From assembly GCA_963823095.1 (NCBI GenBank), contig CAWGKI010000001.1, positions 806,001 to 870,000 on the forward strand: a stretch of DNA of 64,000 nucleotides, in the 5' to 3' direction. Made by a program: the position numbers and the translations under genes. Positions 38,222 to 46,455 of this stretch are shown piece by piece. Under the pieces are notes generated by a model. The model saw only the letters and a program-made list of their open reading frames with translations, searched no databases and was not told the origin of the DNA. Origin of the DNA: CAIVVT01 sp963823095. GTDB taxonomy: Bacteria; Acidobacteriota; Terriglobia; Bryobacterales; Bryobacteraceae. Numbering within the stretch: the first letter of the stretch is position 1; every line of letters begins with the position of its first letter.

Positions 38222-38326
38222 ATCGGTCGCGCGCGCCAGATCTTGAGGGAATTATTCAGAAACCAACTGAACAGTTTCCCAGCGTGTGGCTGACAACCGG
38301 AGTGCGCCGGACACCGACGGCAAGTC

Positions 38327-38482
38327 TCAGACAAATCCGTACTTGAATCCCGCGTAAATCACGTAGAGCCAGGAAAAAATCCCGTGGAGGACGGCCCATA
38401 AAATGGAGTGGTTGTGAAAGTAGCTGATAGCGATGGCCAGCGCACAGCCAAAAGTGATTCCGGACTTGGCACCTTCGTTCAT
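38327..38482 (-). CDS. Small (51-aa) membrane protein
   Basis: Encodes MNEGAKSGITFGCALAIAIS followed by YFHNHSILWAVLHGIFSWLYVIYAGFKYG-type sequence. There are two hydrophobic stretches around a His-rich turn. GGGGGAG lies 8 bases before the ATG at 38482; an alternative ATG two codons earlier (38488) is too close to it. Very similar 50-residue proteins with the NHSILWAxxHGxFxWxYVIY pattern are common hypothetical proteins in many bacteria. Function is unknown. Confidence 0.75.
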   Translation of the reverse strand: MNEGAKSGITFGCALAIAISYFHNHSILWAVLHGIFSWLYVIYAGFKYGFV

Positions 38483-38601
38483 CTGCATGGCTCCCCCATC
38501 CTCTTGTTGAAGGCGAATCCTTCCAATCGTTCCGGAACACTCGCGCTCACGCGCGGAGATTCCGGTTCTGCAAGCTTAGCACCAGCCCCCGGGAAGAATC
38601 C

Positions 38602-39507
38602 TTACAGGCCGCGCAGCACGTCGTAGCCGTGGTCCGGAATGTGGGCCACCAGCGTCTCGCTGGCGTGGCCGCGGGCGGCGAACACTGCGTTGAACTTGTC
38701 CACCACATCCTCGTGTCCTCGTTCGTAAAACACCAGGACCGACGGCCCGGCGCCGGACAAAGCCGCGCCCAGAAGTCCCTCCGCTCGCAGCTCGATCATT
38801 TCGGAGAGGCCGGGCACCAGCCGCGCGCGGTAAGGTTGGTGCAAACGGTCTTCGAGTGCGGCGTGGAACGCATCAGTGGTTTGCGTGAGCATGGCGGCGA
38901 TGAGCAGGGCCGAGCGCTGAATGTTGAACACGGCATCGGCGCGCGAGTAAGTGGTGGGGAGGACGGCGCGGGCCTTTGAAGTGGGCAGGATGAAATCGGG
39001 CACGACCACCGCCACGCCGTAGCGCGCGGGCAACTGCATGCGCACGGCGCGCGTCACGCCCTCGCTATCTATCGCGCTGGCGACGATGGAGCCCAACGCG
39101 GCGGCCGCAACGTTGTCGGGGTGGCCTTCGATGCGCGCGGCCTCGTCGAGAATACGGTCGCGTGCCCATTCGAGGCCCAATACTTCGTCCGCGATAACCA
39201 CGCCGGCGAGCAGCGCGGCTGCGCTTGAACCGAGTCCCTTGCCGATAGGAATATCGTTATTGATCTCAATTTCGACGGCGGGCATGGGGCGCCCGGCGTG
39301 TTCGGCCACGGTTAATGCGGTCTGCCAGATCAGGTTGTTCTCTTCGGTGGAGATCAATTCCGTGTCGCGCCCGGTGGCACGGATTGTGAGCGTCTCGGCC
39401 GGCCGGAAACGGACTTCCAGATAAATGCTCAGCGCCATGCCGAGCGCATCGAATCCGGGCCCGAGATTAGCGCTCGTAGCCGGTACGCGTACCTCTGTCC
39501 AACTCAT
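38602..39507 (-). CDS. thrB: Homoserine kinase
   Basis: 301 residues. A GHMP kinase that phosphorylates homoserine in threonine synthesis. An N-terminal VRVPATSANLGPGFDALGMAL block is typical of ThrB. The ATP loop is INNDIPIGKGLGSSAAALLAG and the C-terminal motif is GALSGAGPSVLVFYE (here LLGAALSGAGPSVL). The length is as expected. No other threonine gene is adjacent. Confidence 0.95.
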   Translation of the reverse strand: MSWTEVRVPATSANLGPGFDALGMALSIYLEVRFRPAETLTIRATGRDTELISTEENNLIWQTALTVAEHAGRPMPAVEIEINNDIPIGKGLGSSAAALLAGVVIADEVLGLEWARDRILDEAARIEGHPDNVAAAALGSIVASAIDSEGVTRAVRMQLPARYGVAVVVPDFILPTSKARAVLPTTYSRADAVFNIQRSALLIAAMLTQTTDAFHAALEDRLHQPYRARLVPGLSEMIELRAEGLLGAALSGAGPSVLVFYERGHEDVVDKFNAVFAARGHASETLVAHIPDHGYDVLRGL

Positions 39508-39683
39508 TTACTCCAGCTTAAGGGCCGGACACTACTGACCGCCAATTTGCAGTTTGCCGCAAGCCGCGGAATTTGGACCCCGAAGCCGCATTTCGGGGCT
39601 CTCCGGCCAAGGTTCGACGGTATGGCGATCAATGCGCTTGAGGGATTGCTCAAGCTCCGGCTCATTCAGGCGATAAGCCTAGC

Positions 39684-40010
39684 GTGAGCGGCCTGATCGA
39701 AAACGCGCGCAACATCATGGACACCGCCGTCGACGCGGAGCGGGCCGGCATGGACCCTTCCGACTGGACGATCCTCTTCGGACCGGATGGTGGTTTGGAA
39801 ATGATTGCGGGCAGCGATACTCCCCTCGATTCATTGGCATGGAGCCGGGGGGCCAGCATGGCTTGGCAGGTGAAGCATCTGGGCGGCGGCGTTCGCGTCG
39901 AAGGCCGGGCAACGCGCGAGAGTTGCCGGTTGGAGCATGACGCCTCGCGGGGCGCTGCCCGGATGCTATTTGCCAGGGCAGGCCTGTATCAATTGATTCC
40001 GGCTGCTTAG
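39684..40010 (+). CDS. Hypothetical protein, about 108 aa
   Basis: Starts at GTG 39684 (MSGLIENARNIMDTAVDAER). A soluble compact protein containing DWTILFGPDGGLEMIAGSD, then an alpha/beta tail ending LYQLIPAA. Codon composition and the absence of a competing frame favour a real gene. I associate this form with uncharacterised acidobacterial proteins, but no function can be proposed. Confidence 0.55.
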   Translation: MSGLIENARNIMDTAVDAERAGMDPSDWTILFGPDGGLEMIAGSDTPLDSLAWSRGASMAWQVKHLGGGVRVEGRATRESCRLEHDASRGAARMLFARAGLYQLIPAA

Positions 40011-40218
40011 AGCACTCTTGGCAATCGGCAATGCCGCGCGCGGCTCCGATCGTATTGATTCCAGACTGATAGGATCGCTCGCCGCGCCCAGCGACAATCG
40101 CGCATGCAGACTCAGCGGAGTCACGAAACCGTCGGTCGCCATGGTCACGACGCCTTGTTGCGGCCTTGTTGCGGCAATGTGTCTGCCGAAGAGCCCTATG
40201 TTATTCTGGATGAGTCAC

Positions 40219-40296
40219 GGCGCGCGTAGCTCAGTTGGTAGTAGCGCCAGATTGTGGTTCTGGATGTCGTGGGTTCAAATCCCACCGCGCGCCCCA
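40219..40296 (+). tRNA. tRNA-His (GTG)
   Basis: The acceptor GCGCGCG/CGCGCGC has the extra G(-1) at 40219 paired to C73, the histidine identity element, and an encoded CCA. Anticodon GTG at 40254-40256 lies in a 7-base loop of a CCAGA/TCTGG stem. The T arm GTGGG-TTCAAAT-CCCAC is normal. The D arm reads GCTCAGTTGGTAGTAGC: one base more than the usual GGTAGAGC, shortening the D stem to three pairs. The total is 78 nt including G(-1) and CCA. Confidence 0.9.
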
Positions 40297-41086
40297 TTTA
40301 ACTCATTGAATATAAACGACTTAAATCAGTCCTCTTGATTTCTTCGCGTACCTCTCAAGTCAACCTGAACTTCTAAGCGCTCAACCTTGGCGACCGCCCT
40401 AGCCGTGTAAAGGGTTGTACAACGATATGGGCATCAACTGCACCGCTGCCGATGATGACCTGACCGTGTTCAGCAACCGACCACGGAAGGGAGTACTGCT
40501 GTGTAGAAGGCGCGCGACCTTTTCGATAGGGACGGGTTGATCGCTCAGTCACCGGAGATGCGCAGGTTTCGGGAGGAATGGGTATATTCAGTGCACTCCT
40601 CAAAGCTATCGAGGACAAGCTGCCCGGGAGTCGGTTCTGGTTTAGCTCTTCAATGTGACGCCAGAAGCAACCATTCAAAGTCCCAATCATCAACCGCGCG
40701 TGGCGCCATATGGGCAGATGGAAGCCCTGCTCTGTTACATACGTAAGGTCTCATTCGAAGTGCCCTTGTACGACCTGCGTCAGTGAGTATGGCCCATACC
40801 TTTGGGGGCGCGCCGGTAAAGTCCGCTCATCGAGATTGCCGATTGGTCGGCCAACCGGAACTTGGCTACGGGCGGCGCCTCGCCGGGCAGAACGAGCGGT
40901 CACGCCATAGCTGGCGCGAAATCCCCTCATCACGAGCAAACGCCTCCGAAGTTAGGTGGGTGGGCCACAACAGACCAGTAGCCAACGGCAGTGGCCAAGG
41001 TGACCCGAACGCCGTTTCGGGGCAGCCACCGCTCGGTTGATGGTTGGAAGGGCCGTTGTCGCCGGCTATCCCCGCCCAGTCAGCAA
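40297..41086. other. Decayed region after tRNA-His
   Basis: No intact gene. Reading frames are short and broken. A segment at 40911-40952 recurs imperfectly at 41227-41269, with the shared stretch AAACGCCT followed by C-GAAGT. No tRNA 3'-end duplication (att site) is visible. Confidence 0.5.
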
Positions 41087-41280
41087 TCAGAACCGGCCTT
41101 GCCGCAGGTATTCGACTGCTTTGTCTAATACCTCATCTTTGCCGGCGCGGATTCCAGCGAGCGTCGGACGAACCTCAACGTCTGGCCGCAAGCCCAAGCG
41201 TTGGAGCTGCCGGCCGGTTTGGATCTCTGGCGAGAAATCCCCTTTCGCACCACCAAACGCCTCGGAAGTCCGCTTCTAGG
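41087..41280 (-). pseudogene. C-terminal remnant of an S41-type peptidase
   Basis: On the minus strand, LQRLGLRPDVEVRPTLAGIR followed by AGKDEVLDKAVEYLRQGRF-stop matches the characteristic tail of S41 (carboxyl-terminal processing) peptidases. An in-frame TAG precedes KRTSEAFGG, so nothing upstream is readable as the rest of the enzyme. Confidence 0.6.
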
Positions 41281-41486
41281 AAGCTCCAAACGCATCATGC
41301 GCCACCTGGAGGCAAGGCGGTGCAGCAGATCGTGTCCGGATGGCCGACCAACTGGACAACTCGAAAGGTAGACGCTACCAGCGGGTTCCGCCGCTATGCT
41401 GGCAAACCGTCGCCACTACGCGCGTCTTTGACCGCAGGCGAGCGGTTGATAGTCGTGGCCGACACGGTTCTCGGCGCTTCGTGGGA

Positions 41487-41765
41487 TTACGCCGGAGTTG
41501 AGGACGCCAATGCCGTGGTGCCGCGCTTGTGCAACCACAACAGCCAGGCGGCCGAGGACAAAAACGTCAGTTTTTGCAAAGTGGGCAACGCCACCATCAT
41601 CACTTCCCGGGAATAGACGACGGCTGTGGTGAGCAGCAGGGTCAGATTTGCCCTGCCGGCAATCCATTGCGACAACTGCCGTTGCCGCCAAAGCCAATGC
41701 AGCAATACGATATCGACAGCCAGGAAGAAGCCCAAAGAGATCGTCACGATCAGATCATGAATGGG
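41487..41765 (-). CDS. Possible membrane protein fragment
   Basis: The minus frame has three hydrophobic segments (DLIVTISLGFFLAVDIVLLHWLW, ANLTLLLTTAVVYS, LTFLSSAAWLLWL) ending in ALASSTPA. No good start codon with ribosome site is found near its IHDLIVTIS beginning. The frame is open further to 41981 but crosses a terminator-like hairpin at 41905-41929. It may be a gene fragment. Confidence 0.3.
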   Translation of the reverse strand, partial: PIHDLIVTISLGFFLAVDIVLLHWLWRQRQLSQWIAGRANLTLLLTTAVVYSREVMMVALPTLQKLTFLSSAAWLLWLHKRGTTALASSTPA

Positions 41766-41904
41766 CGTTACCGTTCGCTGGACCGGGAGTATTGGAAGTG
41801 AGGCCAGCGCCCCTGGCGGATCGGCGCGATGCGCCCGCCACGCGAGGGATAATCCGAACCCCGGCAGGCCCTGGAATTGGGTGTTGAGTACTGCCCTCGA
41901 ATTG

Positions 41905-41929
41905 AAAAAAGCTCCGAGTATTTCGGAGC
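41905..41929 (-). terminator. Rho-independent terminator, minus strand
   Basis: GCTCCGA-GTATT-TCGGAGC is a 7-bp stem, followed on the minus strand by TTTTTT (AAAAAA at 41905-41910). The next minus-strand gene to the right is the broken amidohydrolase at 42927-43353. Confidence 0.6.
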
Positions 41930-42050
41930 GGTGGTTGATTTGGAACAATGAGGCCTCGATCGATACGTGCGAAACTTTCATCGTTTCTCATTACAGTATG
42001 CGGTTTCCGCACCGGGCAACTATCAACGAAGAAGCGCGAGGAGGCTTCCG

Positions 42051-42908
42051 ATGAAATCGAGGTTTTCCGTTACACGGGCCGCGGCAGCCGCCGCGTTCGC
42101 GGCAGTTGCAGTCGTGGGGTTACTCAGTATGCCTCAGCGCGTGCGAGCGCAGGAATACGACCGGATTCAAAAGGGCTACGCGATCGCGCCTGTCCCTTTG
42201 AATCTTGTGGGTAGAGACTACGCTTTGGTTGGGCTGGGCAGCTACCTGGTCAACGCGGTAGGCGACTGCAATGGCTGCCACACCGCCGGCTCGGCTCCAC
42301 TCGCCCTTTACCCGTTCATCACGGGAAATAACCCCTACTTCAGCCAGCCGAAGAAGGTCGATCCATCCGTCTACCTGGCTGGCGGCACGCCGTTCGGCAC
42401 AGTCGGGACGCCAACCGGACCAAACGGATACGGAGGCCCAGTGATCATAACCCGCAACCTGACTCCGAACAAGAACGGGCTGCCTGAAGGCGGCCACACG
42501 CTGGCGCAGTTCAAGCAGATCTTGAGGACCGGCGTAGATCTCGACCACATCCATCCCACCTGTACCGCGGCGCAGATTACGGCGATTCAGAACGGAGCTA
42601 CTCCCGCTTGCATTCCCACCGGGCCGATCGTCTTCGACCCGACGCAGCCTCCGTACAACAACATTCCGAACGGCAATCTGCTCCAGATCATGCCGTGGCC
42701 CACATTCCAGCAGATGACCGATTACGACCTTGAGGCGATATACGAGTACTTGAGTGCGATCCCCTGCATCGACAACAACTTCAGCACTCCGCCGGCGGGC
42801 GCTCCAAACGAGCTGCGCAACGACTGCGGAAACGCAGTGGCGCCCGCAAATGCTCCCGGCATAGGGGCCCAGGCTCAACCCGCTCTGCGATCACGCCAGA
42901 TCCGGTAA
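42051..42908 (+). CDS. Secreted cytochrome c-type protein
   Basis: 285 residues from ATG at 42051, with GAGGAGG upstream. A signal peptide (residues 1-33) is followed by one c-type heme motif CNGCH (C73-H77) in VGDCNGCHTAGSAPLALYP. Gly/Pro-rich loops, a later ITRNLTPNKNGLPEGGHTLAQFKQILRTGVDLDH block and IMPWPTFQQMTDYDLEAIYEYLSAIP (likely Met ligand region) fit the mono-heme cytochromes of acidobacteria. It is probably periplasmic electron transfer. It lies in an otherwise decayed zone and has no obvious redox partner nearby. Confidence 0.85.
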   Translation: MKSRFSVTRAAAAAAFAAVAVVGLLSMPQRVRAQEYDRIQKGYAIAPVPLNLVGRDYALVGLGSYLVNAVGDCNGCHTAGSAPLALYPFITGNNPYFSQPKKVDPSVYLAGGTPFGTVGTPTGPNGYGGPVIITRNLTPNKNGLPEGGHTLAQFKQILRTGVDLDHIHPTCTAAQITAIQNGATPACIPTGPIVFDPTQPPYNNIPNGNLLQIMPWPTFQQMTDYDLEAIYEYLSAIPCIDNNFSTPPAGAPNELRNDCGNAVAPANAPGIGAQAQPALRSRQIR

Positions 42909-42926
42909 CGCTTGCCCGAGCCTTGA

Positions 42927-43353
42927 TCAGTTAGGGAATTGCGCCCAGCGGCCCTTTCCCGTGAGGCCCGCCGTTTTCTTGATGTATTCCTCATCGCGGG
43001 CGGGGTCTACCCCGCACAGGATGAGGTCCGCTGGACCGTTCACGTTCAGCCGGTGATCGAGGATACGGGCAAAGACGAGGCGCCCGTGGACGTTGACGCG
43101 TTTCGCGCTGCCGGGGATGATCACGCTGGACGCCGGACCCATCGCCGGAATCCTGCCGTTCTCCACGAGTACGACGGAGTTGTCTACCGGTACCTCGCGT
43201 GGTGCGGCCCATCAACCTCGTTCCGACGATCGCGTAGGAGTCGGGATCGCGCCTCGGCGCTGCGCAGCCGCTCAAGACGATCACCCCTACCGCGACCCGG
43301 ATGCCCCGGATAACTGTCCGGATGGCGACCGCAAAATCGTGGGTCCATAGCAC
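42927..43353 (-). pseudogene. Amidohydrolase remnant lacking its catalytic core
   Basis: A lipoprotein-type signal (RVAVGVIVLSGCAAPRRD) leads to an amidohydrolase N-terminal sheet (YAIVGTRLMGRTTRE, then SVVLVENGRIPAMGPASSVI). It is joined directly to a C-terminal segment LNVNGPADLILCGVDPARDE ending GKGRWAQFPN. About 300 residues with all metal ligands are missing between the two. A +1 frameshift also lies near 43195. This is not the neighbour amidohydrolase at 20521. Confidence 0.65.
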
Positions 43354-43523
43354 CCCTGCCGGAGCGTGCCCGAACCGCGCTCCACCCCCGCCTGGGCCGT
43401 CCCTCCCTCACATCTTCGTCACTGCGATTATCCTCGGCCGTGCCCCATTGCCCCCAAATCCTTTGATTTCCCCGCGCACCGCGACCTTCGACCCTTCGCC
43501 CGATCAGGCTCGCGGAATCGCTG

Positions 43524-43539
43524 ACATGCTGGCAAATTG
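43524..43539. repeat. Left 16-bp direct repeat flanking the insertion sequence
   Basis: ACATGCTGGCAAATTG, repeated exactly at 45432-45447 on the other side of the element. It is the likely target-site duplication and unusually long. Confidence 0.75.
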
Positions 43540-45431
43540 TGTGGCAGCAAAGTGATAATGTCCCCTTTGAGCAAAGTAGAAATGTCCTCTTGACAGCCCC
43601 AAGCTTTGGGGATGCAGGAAGGACAACTACTGATGACGCAAGCCGAACGTGACCGGCTGGTGACGCTAAAGAAGGCCAAAAAGAAACTGATTACGCAGCG
43701 CGAGGCTGCCGAGGATCTGGGTTTGAGCACTCGGCAGGTGAAGCGGTTGTTGTATGCGCTGAAGAAGCGCGGGGACAAGGCGGTGGTCCACGGACTGCGC
43801 GGGAAGCCGTCCAACCGGAGGATCGAGGAGGGTATCGAGCAGAAGGCGCTGAAGATCTTGTCCATGCCGGTGTATCAAGGATTCGGGCCGACCTTGGCGG
43901 CAGAGTACCTGGGTAAGAAGCACGGGATCGAGGCCAGCAAAGAGACGGTGCGGAAGTGGATGATTGGCGGCAAACTGTGGCGGGCGAAGCAAGAGAAGGT
44001 CAAGCAAGTGCATGTCTGGCGGCCGCGGCGGAGCCGGTGCGGAGAGTTGGTGCAGTGGGACACCAGCGAGCACGATTGGCTGGAGGGGCGCGGGGAGAAG
44101 CTGTACCTGATCGCGATGATCGACGATGCGACCAGCCGCTTGTTCGCGCGTTTTGTGCGGCATGATTCGACCGAAGAGAACATGAAACTGGTGTGGAGTT
44201 ACCTGGAGAAATTCGGGCGGCCGGGGGCGTTCTACACCGACAAGGCGAGCCTGTTTCAGACTGCGGAGAAGCACAAACGCGATGAGCCGGGAGTTAAGAA
44301 GGACGCGGTGGAGATGCCGCCGACGCAGATTGGGCGGGCGTTGCAGGAGTTGGGGATCGCCTGGATAGCAGCGCATTCTCCCCAGGCCAAAGGGCGCGTG
44401 GAGCGGAATTTCGGGACGGCACAGGATCGGTTGGTCAAAGGCATGCGGGTGGCAGGAGTGAAGACACTGGAGCAAGCCAACGCATACCTGGCCAATGATT
44501 ACCTGGTGTGGTGGGAGCGGGAGTTGACGGTCGAGGCGGCCAACCCCGACGATGCTCATCGGCCATTGGATAAGGCTCACAACCTGGCGGCTTCGTTGAG
44601 CCATGTGGAGACGCGACAGGTGCGCAATGACTACACCCTGCGATGGGATGGAAAGTTGTATCAGATCGAGCGCCAAGCGGTCACGACTGGATTGCGCAAA
44701 GCCGACGTGCGGATCGAGCAGCGGCTGGACGGATCGCTGGCGGTGCGCCATGGCGAGAGGTATTTGCCAGTGAAAGAGTGCGCCGTGGCGGACAAGCCGA
44801 AAGCCGCGCGCCCAGCGAAGGCGGCCAAGACACATCGCGCCGGCGGGCGAGGCAGCGACTGGAATAAGAATTTCGATCTGAAGAAAGCGCCGAAAATCTG
44901 GCAAGCGGCGCAAGCATCGGGCCACAGACAGGGAGGAGTTATCGGATGAACTCGGTCTGGAGGGAGTGGCGCGAAGGCAAAGTTCGCCCTATACCGGGAA
45001 ACTCTCCGCACGACCGGCTGGTAAGCCGGGGTATTCTCTCGCCAAGGAGAATTTGCGACGATCCCTTTCCCGCCACTCCCTGCCCGCTGCAACGAACAAT
45101 GCTGAGGCGCCCAGCATGCGTTTGTGAGGCATGGCGGAATCTATCTGCTCCGATGTGGTTTCAAAGTCAAAACCAAACCCTGGGGTGGGACCATGCCGCC
45201 TCCCGTTGGTCGGCCCCGAGCCCAGGTAGCAGAACGCGTCGGGAGGACCACGCTCCATCTCATCGTCCGCAGATGAGTTCCGGCCGGCTATTCCTTGATC
45301 GGGTTGCTCGCCAGCAGAGCCCGTCTCCGCTTCGCCGGTATCGGCAGAGTAACACGCACTCCGCAGAGGCCCAGGCAAGAGGGGACGTTTCTACTTTGCC
45401 AGCAGGGGGACATTTCTACTTTGCCTTGACA
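43540..45431. mobile_element. Insertion sequence of about 1.9 kb (ISNCY/IS481-like) with double inverted ends
   Basis: The ends are TGTGGCAGCAAAGT and, inverted, TGTCAAGGCAAAGT. Each end carries two tandem copies of the motif GCAAAGTNNNAANGTCCYC: 43547-43565 and 43571-43589 at the left, 45379-45399 and 45405-45424 at the right (inverted). One transposase gene lies inside. The stretch 44950-45378 has no credible second gene. The element is bounded by a 16-bp direct repeat and looks complete. Confidence 0.8.
43612..44949 (+). CDS. DDE transposase
   Basis: About 445 residues. The N-terminal helix-turn-helix is ITQREAAEDLGLSTRQVKRLLYALK. The integrase core begins ELVQWDTSEHDWLEGRGEKLYLIAMIDDATSRLFARF (first Asp in QWDTS), second Asp in GAFYTDKASLF, Glu in SPQAKGRVERNFGTAQDRL. 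This is the pattern of ISNCY-type transposases. The start is ATG 43612 or 43633 (MTQAERDRL), the latter with AGGAAGG upstream. The frame is intact, so the element could be active. Confidence 0.88.
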   Translation: MQEGQLLMTQAERDRLVTLKKAKKKLITQREAAEDLGLSTRQVKRLLYALKKRGDKAVVHGLRGKPSNRRIEEGIEQKALKILSMPVYQGFGPTLAAEYLGKKHGIEASKETVRKWMIGGKLWRAKQEKVKQVHVWRPRRSRCGELVQWDTSEHDWLEGRGEKLYLIAMIDDATSRLFARFVRHDSTEENMKLVWSYLEKFGRPGAFYTDKASLFQTAEKHKRDEPGVKKDAVEMPPTQIGRALQELGIAWIAAHSPQAKGRVERNFGTAQDRLVKGMRVAGVKTLEQANAYLANDYLVWWERELTVEAANPDDAHRPLDKAHNLAASLSHVETRQVRNDYTLRWDGKLYQIERQAVTTGLRKADVRIEQRLDGSLAVRHGERYLPVKECAVADKPKAARPAKAAKTHRAGGRGSDWNKNFDLKKAPKIWQAAQASGHRQGGVIG

Positions 45432-45447
45432 ACATGCTGGCAAATTG
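45432..45447. repeat. Right 16-bp direct repeat
   Basis: Exact second copy of ACATGCTGGCAAATTG next to the right end of the insertion sequence. Confidence 0.75.
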
Positions 45448-45471
45448 ATGCAGACACTGGCTGAGTCATAG

Positions 45472-45477
45472 TATACT
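45472..45477 (+). promoter_or_regulatory. Possible -10 box for the ABC operon
   Basis: TATACT preceded by TAG, 73 bases before the ABC ATPase ATG. No good -35 is found at 17-18 bases. The insertion sequence ends with TTGACA at 45426-45431, too far for this -10. Confidence 0.3.
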
Positions 45478-45549
45478 AATGCGTCCATTATTGCGTGGTA
45501 GCCCTTGGATCGCATGCCAGGGCAGCGACTACTTCGAGAGGAGCCGTTC

Positions 45550-46431
45550 ATGGCACTCGCCATCGCAAATCTCTCCAAGACCTATCCGAACGGCGTTCGC
45601 GCACTCAAGAATCTATCCCTGACAATCGGCAATAACATGTTCGGCCTGCTCGGCCCGAACGGCGCAGGCAAGAGCTCTCTCATGCGCACCGTCGCGACGC
45701 TCCAAGACCCCGATTCCGGAACAGTCACCCTGGATGGCCTCGACGTTCTCAAACAAAAGAATGACGTGCGCAAGATCCTCGGCTACCTGCCCCAGGAATT
45801 TGGGGTCTACCCGAAGTTGTCCGCCGTCGACTTGCTTCACCATCTCGCGATTCTGAAGGGCGTCACTGTTGCCGGCGAGCGTAGAGAGATGGTCGACGCC
45901 CTGCTCCATCAGACGAACCTTTGGGAGGTCCGCAAGAAGGCGCTTTCAACTTACTCCGGCGGAATGAAGCAGCGGTTCGGCATCGCTCAGGCTTTGCTCG
46001 CCAATCCTCGCCTGATCATAGTCGACGAGCCAACCGCTGGTCTGGACCCCTCCGAGCGAAACCGTTTCCTCAATCTTCTCTCTTCTATTGGCAGCGAGGT
46101 CACCGTAATCCTCTCCACCCACATCGTGGACGACGTGCGTGAACTTTGCCCGCGAATGGCTATCATTGCATCCGGTGAAGTCCTGCTCGAGGGCTCACCC
46201 AACGAAACCCTGGCTGCACTCGATGGGCAGATCTGGTCCTGCATCGTAGCCACGGACGACGAGCTCCGCGCCCTCGAATCCGAGCTCCAAATAGTCAGCA
46301 CCCATCTCGCGGGTGGACAGCACGAAATCCGTGTCTTTGCACCATCCTCGCCCGGCTCCGGCTTCCGTTCAGTTCCTTCCGAACTTGAGGATGTCTATTT
46401 CCTCCATCTTTCCCGCCATTCCAGGAACTGA
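45550..46431 (+). CDS. ABC transporter ATP-binding protein
   Basis: 293 residues from ATG at 45550, with GAGAGGAG upstream. Walker A LLGPNGAGKSSLMRT, Q-loop LGYLPQEFGVYPKL, signature LSTYSGGMKQRFGIAQALL, Walker B LIIVDEPTAGLDPSER and H-loop STHIVDDV are complete. The C-terminal part is a regulatory extension. It is 24 bases from the next gene, a fused ABC-2 permease/M1 peptidase, and the two are almost surely one system. Confidence 0.94.
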   Translation: MALAIANLSKTYPNGVRALKNLSLTIGNNMFGLLGPNGAGKSSLMRTVATLQDPDSGTVTLDGLDVLKQKNDVRKILGYLPQEFGVYPKLSAVDLLHHLAILKGVTVAGERREMVDALLHQTNLWEVRKKALSTYSGGMKQRFGIAQALLANPRLIIVDEPTAGLDPSERNRFLNLLSSIGSEVTVILSTHIVDDVRELCPRMAIIASGEVLLEGSPNETLAALDGQIWSCIVATDDELRALESELQIVSTHLAGGQHEIRVFAPSSPGSGFRSVPSELEDVYFLHLSRHSRN

Positions 46432-46455
46432 CGGCTCGCCACTGAGGAAATTGCT

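Noticed and set aside
40373..40693. ImmA/IrrE-like peptidase remnant
   Set aside because: A few residues (PVPIEKVARLL in one frame) are suggestive, but no HExxH and several frame changes would be needed.
40219..45447. Genomic island integrated at tRNA-His
   Set aside because: No integrase gene and no duplicated tRNA 3' end were found.
44946..45464. Second gene inside the insertion sequence overlapping the transposase stop
   Set aside because: Translation is Ser/Pro/Arg-rich without a motif and runs across the element end into host DNA.
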